Source: an uncultured Clostridia bacterium (GTDB taxonomy: Bacteria; Bacillota; Clostridia; Christensenellales; Borkfalkiaceae). Taken from it: a DNA stretch of 37,032 nt. The stretch lies in the NCBI GenBank assembly GCA_947625695.1, contig CANQPO010000016.1, positions 1 through 37,032 of the forward strand, in the 5' to 3' direction. Within the stretch, counting starts at the first letter, position 1. Each line of letters opens with the position of its first letter. Positions 1 through 6,500 of this stretch are shown here, piece after piece. The notes below the pieces were generated by a model, which searched no databases, had not been told where the DNA came from, and was given only the letters and a program-made list of their open reading frames with translations. Made by a program: the position numbers and the translations under genes.

Positions 1-340
1 ACACCCTTCGACGGAGCTCAGGGTGACGTAGTTAGAACAAAGGACACCACCCCCCTACCCCCTTCCTAAGGAGGGAGCATGTAAGCGGTACTTCCACGGA
101 GGGAGTGAACCCCGCTCTCAACTGGACCCCCTCCTAAGGAGGGGGACTAAGGGGGTGGGCAACATTCTTAAATGTCATTTCGAGCGTAGTCGAGAAATCT
201 CTACCTTATTACAACAATGTGAGATTTCTCCACGCGCTACGCTTGGTCGAAATGACAAAATAAGAGCAGTAAGCGGAACCCCCTCCATTGGAGGGGGGCT
301 AAGGGGGTGGGCTTACTAAACCTACACATTTCTAAAACCA
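1..340. repeat. Composite intergenic repeat cluster 1
   Basis: This stretch carries no credible gene. It is built from the same modules found in four other clusters of the window. One module is C/T-rich and G/A-rich arms around 'ggagggggactaagggggtggg' type sequence (about 100-160 and 280-315). Another is a palindromic module at 174-256 that opens GTCATTTCGA and closes TCGAAATGAC, with GAGAAATCTC / GAGATTTCTC inside. A 'cttcgac..ctcagggtgac' motif lies at the very start. The palindrome could fold as a long RNA hairpin on either strand. No transposase is linked, so it may be a REP- or MITE-like element. Confidence 0.75.
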
Positions 341-383
341 AACGCCGCGCCGCCGAAATTTTTCGGCGGCGCGGCGCTCATCA

Positions 384-683
384 TTATTTTTTGTTGAGGA
401 ATTTCTGAATTTCGCTTAGCCTGTTTCTGACGTCCTCCAACTCATCTATCACGGCGGTCGTGTCTTTTAAGTCGCGCTCGCTCACGCCGAGCAGATAATC
501 GCAGGTGACGCCGAAAAATTCGGCAAGACGAATGATCGCATAGCTGTCAGGCAAGGTCTTTCCCGTTTCGTAGTTGGAAAGGGATCGCTGGTCAATTCCT
601 GTCGCATGAGCCACGTCAATTTGTCGCAAATCTCTATCTTCTCGCAGTTCTTTTATTCGGTTCTTAGAAATTTCTTTCCCCAT
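384..683 (-). CDS. XRE-family (Cro/CI-like) helix-turn-helix transcriptional regulator
   Basis: The 99-residue protein carries one N-terminal HTH_3 domain at about residues 8-65: RIKELREDRDLRQIDVA, then TGIDQRSLSNYETG as the recognition part, then a 'FGVTCDYLLG' end typical of the family. A short helical tail (70-99) probably dimerises. It should bind operator DNA as a repressor. It is divergent from the coiled-coil membrane gene at 785 and the two promoters overlap at their -35 boxes, so autoregulation and control of that gene are likely (inference). The ATG lies only 12 bases after the predicted -10 and has no Shine-Dalgarno sequence, so the message may be leaderless or nearly so. Confidence 0.88.
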   Translation of the reverse strand: MGKEISKNRIKELREDRDLRQIDVAHATGIDQRSLSNYETGKTLPDSYAIIRLAEFFGVTCDYLLGVSERDLKDTTAVIDELEDVRNRLSEIQKFLNKK

Positions 684-695
684 AAACTATATTTT

Positions 696-724
696 ACTAT
701 AAATTTTCTATTTTATATTGACAA
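696..724 (-). promoter_or_regulatory. Promoter of the XRE gene
   Basis: On the minus strand there is TTGTCA (724-719), a 17-base spacer and TATAGT (701-696). It overlaps the -35 box of the opposite promoter, so one bound protein would affect both. Confidence 0.6.
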
Positions 725-746
725 ACCAAAAATCTGCAATTATAAT
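718..746 (+). promoter_or_regulatory. Sigma-A promoter of the coiled-coil membrane gene
   Basis: Perfect consensus TTGACA (718-723), 17-base spacer, TATAAT (741-746). It lies 38 bases before the ATG at 785, which is preceded by a good AGAGGAG ribosome binding site. Confidence 0.85.
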
Positions 747-784
747 ATCATCATACCAGAATATTAGTAAAGAGGAGCAAAGAA

Positions 785-2152
785 ATGGAAGAACGGTCGA
801 AGGAAGAAATTTTAAGCGATCTTTACGCCATCCGCGCGGCAATGTCACTTGTGTCGGAGCGGCAGGATATGACTACAAAATATCAAAAAGCAATCGAGGG
901 CGCGAACGAGAAAATCAGATTTGATATGGAAAGCGTGCGGAAAATAAGCAATGAAATAGACAGCGAACGGGATAGTTTCTTAGTAACGAAAAAAATTCGA
1001 GATCTATCTAATGAGACGCAAGAATTATCGAAGCAAAAAGAAGCGATTGAAAAAGAAAAAAGTAAGTTGCAAGAGACAATAAGAAAGAACGAAAAAACGA
1101 TAAGCGATACTAAAAGGTATGCTGTCAAACGCTTTCGGCCTTCTGTGCCGATAATATTTTTTGTTATCGTCTTTTCTATAGGATTAGTGTTCGCTTTTCC
1201 TATTATGAATGGTATTGACGCCAAAGGTTGGCAAATAGGTTTAATTTTTGGTCTCGCAATAGGAGTCATACCTGTTGCAACTACATTTATACTTGTGCTA
1301 ATATATTATAAAATAGTCACGCAACTTAATGGTGGTGAATTGCAAAACATTCGGGAATCCAAGGAAGAAATCAGTAGGTGCCGACAGAAAATTCTTCATT
1401 TAGAAAACAGTATAAAGGAGCTTAGAGATAATATAAATCGAATGAATGAAGAAATATCTCAGCAAAATTTGTTGACAAAAAAGGGTACGAGATATAATAA
1501 TGTGAACCAAGTAGAAGAATTGGAAGAAAAAAAACGGCGATTGGAAAGTGAAAGAAAAGAGAGGGAAAACGAGGAAAAGCAATTTATTCTGACAAAACAA
1601 TCAAAAATTACCGAACTCGCCAAAGAGTCGCAGGAGATCATCAACAACGCGCAGAAGCTCTATCCCGTTATCGATTTCCGCGATTGGGGCAATGTCGATC
1701 TCATCATCTTCTATTACGAAACGGGGCGCGCCGATACCATGAAGGAAGCCCTGCAACAGGTAGACCGCCAACGGCAGAACGACACGCTCGTCAAAGCGGT
1801 CGGCATGGCGACGGAGATGATCGCAAAAACCATTCAACGATCGGTCGGCGCGTTGGAGCAAACACTCGATAATTCTTTCAGAAAACTTTCGGTGCAGCTC
1901 GAATTTCAACATCAAACATCTTTGGAAGAAGTCTCGAAACTCGGCGAAAAACTCGAAGCGCAGAACGAACGGTTGGAAAAGCTAAACGAACAGGCGGAAG
2001 AATTGCGGCTTTCCGCAGAAGCGCAGGCGCGGGTGCAGGCGACAAACCAAGCAATGACAAACGCCCTGCTTGCAAAGATCAATGTATCGAGCGCGGAACT
2101 TGCCCACGATATGGACAAACAAATGAAACTCGTTCATCACATTTATGTATAA
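785..2152 (+). CDS. Coiled-coil membrane protein of unknown function
   Basis: 455 residues, not recognised as a named family. The N-terminal ~110 residues are strongly charged coiled coil. Two hydrophobic helices follow (about 118-140 and 150-176), then a second long coiled coil (about 185-290). The last third begins with an aromatic 'LYPVIDFRDWGNVDLIIFYY' segment, then 'ETGRADTMKEALQQVD' and a further coiled coil; similar GRA-x-(3)-KEAL segments recur in Firmicutes coiled-coil proteins (from memory). The start is fixed by AGAGGAG 7 bases upstream. Base use is mosaic: about 880-1600 is AT-rich, while 1620-2150 matches the GC-rich surroundings. This suggests fusion or import of the front part. 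Pairing with a divergent XRE regulator suggests an accessory, possibly stress- or phage-related, module (inference). Confidence 0.8.
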   Translation: MEERSKEEILSDLYAIRAAMSLVSERQDMTTKYQKAIEGANEKIRFDMESVRKISNEIDSERDSFLVTKKIRDLSNETQELSKQKEAIEKEKSKLQETIRKNEKTISDTKRYAVKRFRPSVPIIFFVIVFSIGLVFAFPIMNGIDAKGWQIGLIFGLAIGVIPVATTFILVLIYYKIVTQLNGGELQNIRESKEEISRCRQKILHLENSIKELRDNINRMNEEISQQNLLTKKGTRYNNVNQVEELEEKKRRLESERKERENEEKQFILTKQSKITELAKESQEIINNAQKLYPVIDFRDWGNVDLIIFYYETGRADTMKEALQQVDRQRQNDTLVKAVGMATEMIAKTIQRSVGALEQTLDNSFRKLSVQLEFQHQTSLEEVSKLGEKLEAQNERLEKLNEQAEELRLSAEAQARVQATNQAMTNALLAKINVSSAELAHDMDKQMKLVHHIYV

Positions 2153-2170
2153 AATTTCAAAAACGTGTCA

Positions 2171-2204
2171 AACATCCTCTCGAATTCCCGAGGGGGTGTT
2201 TTTT
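2171..2204 (+). terminator. Intrinsic terminator overlapping the next gene's ribosome binding site
   Basis: A 12-bp stem (2171-2182 with 2189-2200, some G-U pairs) with a 6-base loop is followed by six T. The 3' arm carries the GAGGGGG sequence that would serve as Shine-Dalgarno for the ATG at 2206. Confidence 0.7.
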
Positions 2205-2205
2205 C

Positions 2206-2631
2206 ATGAGACGATTTTTCGGGGTGGTCGGCAATCTGCTGTGCGTTGCGCTCGTTGCGGCGTGCGCGTTCTTTCTCTTTGCGGTTTTGCACTCTCCCAT
2301 GCTCAAAGAGGGCGAGAGCCACATCTTCTATTTGGGGGAAAGCTCCTCCGCGCCAGCAGTTTCCGCAAACTCCCCGCTTGCAAAGCTGTTTTTGGGGGAC
2401 GTGAAGGGGGAGAGCGCGGTCTACAGCGGCGACCGCTACGCAGAATTTTCGCAAAAATTCGATGCAAAGCTCCTCTTCACCGAACAGGTGGAAGGCGCAA
2501 CAAGCTACTATCTCTACTCCCCCGCGCTCGGCGGCGGCGTTTTCCTCAAGGGGGAAAAGGTCAATCTGCAGATCGCGGTCGGCGGCGGGCAGACGGTCGT
2601 GGGCACCCCGCTCATCTTCGGCAGCTGGTAA
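2206..2631 (+). CDS. Small membrane-anchored or secreted protein, unknown function
   Basis: 141 residues with an N-terminal hydrophobic helix (about residues 5-28, a signal anchor) and an exported domain ending LIFGSW. The family is not recognised. It directly precedes the SpoIIQ-like LytM gene (71-base gap) and may act with it in the cell envelope or forespore membranes, but only position supports this. Its likely Shine-Dalgarno lies in the 3' arm of the preceding terminator hairpin, so translation may depend on transcription starting inside the hairpin or on hairpin opening. No other start with a better site was seen. Confidence 0.65.
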   Translation: MRRFFGVVGNLLCVALVAACAFFLFAVLHSPMLKEGESHIFYLGESSSAPAVSANSPLAKLFLGDVKGESAVYSGDRYAEFSQKFDAKLLFTEQVEGATSYYLYSPALGGGVFLKGEKVNLQIAVGGGQTVVGTPLIFGSW

Positions 2632-2702
2632 AATTTTCCAAACGGTAGGTATAAAGGGCGGCTCTGCCGTCAATCATTTACATAAATTTTCGGAGGATTC
2701 CC

Positions 2703-3437
2703 ATGAAAGAAAAGGAAAATACCGTACCTACCTCAAGAAAAAAGAGAATTATCTATTCCATTGTGCTTGCGGTCTGCGCCCTCCTGCTGATCGCGGCGAT
2801 CGTGCTCACCGCGTACTTTGTGACAAACAGCGGGCGCGAGGTGGTCGAGAACCCGCCCATCGACAATAACGATCCCCCCGCAAGCGGCGACCAAGACCCT
2901 CCCACGAGCGGCGAACAGGACCCTCCTACAGGCGGCGAGACTCCCCCTGTAGACGATCAGCCCACGGGCGGCGAGACTCCTCCCGTAGACGACAAGCCCA
3001 CGGACGGCGAGAAGGTCGCGTTCGTCTCTCCGCTTGAAAACGTCAAGACCTGCTCGGTGGAGTACTTCAAGATCTACGAGAACACCACCCTCGATAAATG
3101 GTATTACCACAAGGCGGTGGACTATTCCGCTCCCGCAGGCACCGAAGTGAGGGCGATGGCGGACGGCGAAGTGATCTCCGTGAGCATGTCCGAGCGGCTG
3201 GGCAATCTCATCGTGGTACAGCATGAAAACGGCATCCAGAGCACCTACCGCTTTGTGGAGCCCGTCGCCTCCCTCAAGGAAGGGGACACGGTGAAGCAGG
3301 GCGAGGTGATCGCCAAGGTGGCGGAGGCATACGGCACCGAAGCAAACGACGGCACCCATCTTCACCTCGAAATGGAGCTGAACGGAAAGTCGGTAGACCC
3401 GACGGACTATATCGACGTCACGCTCGAGGAGAAGTAA
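2703..3437 (+). CDS. LytM/M23 family metallopeptidase, SpoIIQ-like
   Basis: 244 residues. There is a cytoplasmic N-terminus, one transmembrane helix (about 15-38), a low-complexity linker of repeated PP-T-x-GGE / PVDD units (about 50-100), and a C-terminal LytM domain. The zinc ligands of active M23 enzymes are all present: H136 and D140 in HKAVD, and H219 with H221 in HLHLE. Unlike SpoIIQ of B. subtilis, which has lost a ligand, this copy looks able to cut peptidoglycan cross-bridges. In clostridia SpoIIQ partners SpoIIIAH across the forespore membranes; spmA/spmB in this window suit a spore former. A general wall-remodelling endopeptidase is the alternative. A strong terminator follows at once. 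Confidence 0.82.
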   Translation: MKEKENTVPTSRKKRIIYSIVLAVCALLLIAAIVLTAYFVTNSGREVVENPPIDNNDPPASGDQDPPTSGEQDPPTGGETPPVDDQPTGGETPPVDDKPTDGEKVAFVSPLENVKTCSVEYFKIYENTTLDKWYYHKAVDYSAPAGTEVRAMADGEVISVSMSERLGNLIVVQHENGIQSTYRFVEPVASLKEGDTVKQGEVIAKVAEAYGTEANDGTHLHLEMELNGKSVDPTDYIDVTLEEK

Positions 3438-3445
3438 AAACGGGA

Positions 3446-3472
3446 AGAGCGCATCCCCCGCGCTCTTTTTTT
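3446..3472 (+). terminator. Intrinsic terminator after the LytM gene
   Basis: AGAGCGC (3446-3452), 7-base loop, GCGCTCT (3460-3466), then a run of T. Confidence 0.85.
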
Positions 3473-3512
3473 ATGAAAATTTTTTCCCAAGACGGGAAAA
3501 GGCATGCAGAAC

Positions 3513-3541
3513 TTGCATTTCTCGGAAGAAAATGGTATAAT
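3513..3541 (+). promoter_or_regulatory. Promoter of the helicase-comEC-holA operon
   Basis: TTGCAT (3513-3518), 17-base spacer, TATAAT (3536-3541). It lies 51 bases before the helicase ATG, which has an ACGGAG site just upstream. Confidence 0.8.
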
Positions 3542-3592
3542 CATAGCACAAAACAAAGAAAACGGTCGGTTTTTGCCGACTGACGGAGTATC

Positions 3593-6500
3593 ATGCCCAA
3601 GCAAAAAAAGGAAATCAAACTCATCGGCGTCACGCTCGAGCCGCCGACATACGTGGGATATTCGGATTGCCTCCTCCAAACGCCGCTCAAGGTGCACATC
3701 GACAACCGCGACAGCGAGGCCCACGAACTCAAGATCGCCCTATATGGGGAAGAGGGGCTGCTCATTCCCTATGAGGGGAGCTGCGTCGCTCCCTTCGAGA
3801 GCAGGGTGGAACACGTCGCAAGCGGCGTGTTTTCGCCCGTCTTTCTCGTGGAGAACAAACTGCCCTGCGCGCTCACCGTCACCGCCGCCGTCTCTATGGA
3901 CGGGAAGGAAGTAGGCCGCGACAGCCGCACTTTGACCGCCCTTCCCTTCGATTGGTGGGAGGGGCTCGGGGGGAACCCCGAACGGCTCGCCGCCTTTGTG
4001 CGTCCCCGCCTCTCCGACTGCGGGCGGATGCTTGAGGAGGCGGGCAGACGGCTTCGGAAATGGACGTCGAGCGCGGACGTGTACGGCTACACGGGCGCGG
4101 ACAAAAACGCCGTCCGCATGACCTCGGCCGCGATCTTTGCCGCGATCAAGGCGCTCAGCATCGAGCGGGAGCCGTGCGATCTCACCCGCCCCGTGCGCGC
4201 CTTTTCGGAGGAGCTCGTCCGCGGCAGAAAGGGGAGCACGCTCGAGGTTGCGCTCTTTGCTGCGGCGTGCCTCGAAGGGGCGAAACTCAACCCCGTCATC
4301 GCCGTCGGAAAGGGGGGCGTGGGCGTCGGCGTGTGGCTGTACAACAGCTGTTTCCTCGACACCGTCACGGACGACGCGGAGATCGTCGGCAAATATATCT
4401 CGGACGGCATCAACAACCTCAGCTTTTTCGACGCGGACGACCTCTTCGCCGACAAGAGCGTAAATTTCACGACTTCCGAAAAGCACTTTGCGCAGTCGGT
4501 GAACGACTACGATTATTTCATCGACGTCAGGCGGTGCCGTATGGCGGGCATTCCCGTGCTCCCCTTGCGGGAATACGGCCTTAAAGGACTTGAGCTCATC
4601 GGGCACGACGAGATGTCCCCCGAGTCCGCTCCCGCCCCTTTGCGGGAACTCAAGAGCGCGGGAATTGAGGGGAAACTCACCAAGAACAAAATCTGGGAGA
4701 GGCGGCTCCTCGACCTCACCAACCGCAACGCTCTCCTTAATTTCAACGGGCGGGGGAGCCTCAAAGTCCGCTCGGACGACGCGGACGGGCTGTATGCAAA
4801 CCTTCTCTCCTCGGAGGGCATGAAACTCGTTTCGGGGGAGAACGGCGGGGCAATCACGGCGGCGGAGCGTCAGCTTCTTGCCCTCGAACAGCAAAAGGGA
4901 CTGCTCCGCGTCTCGCCCGCAAAGGGGGAGGAACTTTCGGAGGCCGCCCGCCTTCTGCAGCGCAAAAACCGTGAAGCGGACGAGGAGTCGGGCGCGAAAA
5001 TTCTCTACCTTGCGCTCGGTTTCCTCGAATACGTCTCCAAAGAGGACGCAAAGCCCAAGCGCGCGCCCCTCGTGCTCGTCCCCGTGGACATCGCGCGGGC
5101 AAAGGGCAACGAAGATTTCTCGGTGCACATCGCCGAGGGGGAATACTTTGTCAACAGCACCCTGCTCGAATATCTCAAGCAGGAGTTCAACATCGACGTG
5201 CGGGGGCTTGGCGGCGACGTCTCCGCGCTCAAGATGAGCGAAATTTTCGCCATGGTGCTCGCGGAAACGGCGGGCATGAAGGGCTGGCGGGTGGTCAAGG
5301 ATATCTACATCGCCGTCTTTTCCTTCCGCCGCTACCTCATGTGGAACGACCTTCATTCCCGCTTCGAGGACCTCAAAAGGAACACCATCGTCTCCGCTCT
5401 CCTCGAAAACCGCATGGAGAAGCAGGTGTACGATCCCCCCAAGGAGGAGGACGAGGGGGAGGGGGCGCTCATCCCCCTGCCCGCGGATAGCTCCCAATAT
5501 TCGGCGATCGCGCTCTCCCGCGCGGGCGTGAGTTTCGTTTTGCACGGTCCTCCCGGCACGGGCAAGAGTCAGACGATCACCAACATCATCGCAAACGCCC
5601 TCGAGGACGGCAAGCGGGTGCTCTTTGTCGCCGAAAAGAAGGCGGCGCTCGACGTCGTCAAAAAGCGGCTCGACGCGATCGGGGTGGGGGACTTCTGCCT
5701 CGAGCTCCACGCGGGCAAGGCGGACAAGGCGGACGCGCTTAAAAAGCTTGAAGATACCCTCGCACTTCCCGCATCGGGAGAAGAGGGGAGTTTTGCGGCG
5801 CGCGCGGAGGAGATAAAACGCCTCACCTCAGAGCTCAAAGCGCCCATGCTCGCCCTTCACAAGAAGAGACGGCTCGGCATCTCTGTGTACGAGGGGATCC
5901 TCCTCTATCTCAAAAACAAGGACGCGCCCGACGTGCTCGACATCGGAAGCGCCTTTTACGATACCCTGAGCGAGCAAAAACTCGCCGACTGCAGAAACCG
6001 CATCCTCTCTGCGGCGGCGGCCGCCAAGGAGTGCGGCGGGGTGGTGAATTCCCCCTTCGAGAACGTCAACCTCACCGAATACTCGCAGGGCCTGCGCGAT
6101 AAACTCTACTGCGCCTCCGAGGTGCTCATCGCGGAGATACGGCACCTCAAGTCTTTTTTAGGGCTCTTCCTCGAATTCTACCGCCAAAAGCTCTCCTCCG
6201 TCACCCGCAAAAAGCTCGAAAATCTCTGCACGCTCGCGCGGAACTTTTCGGCGGACATGTACGCAAAATACTTCTCCTCGGTCACGGAAGAGGAGTTCTA
6301 CGTCTTTTATCATTCCAACCGCAGGCTGGACGAGCGGTTCAACTTCTACAACAGCCACTTCAAGTCCTTCGTCGATCTCGGCAAGGACTACGCCGAAGTG
6401 AAAAACGCGCTCGAAAACGGCGGCTACAAGCGGAGCAAGGCGGCGACGGCGGCGGCAAAGCGGCTCTCCCGCGTCGCGCTCCACCCCCTCACCGAGGAGG

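Noticed and set aside
2145-2673. Alternative frames overlapping the small membrane protein gene
   Set aside because: Frames at 2145-2648 (plus) and 2143-2673 (minus) are Arg/Cys-rich with no signal sequence or domain; the 2206 frame has a clean membrane helix.
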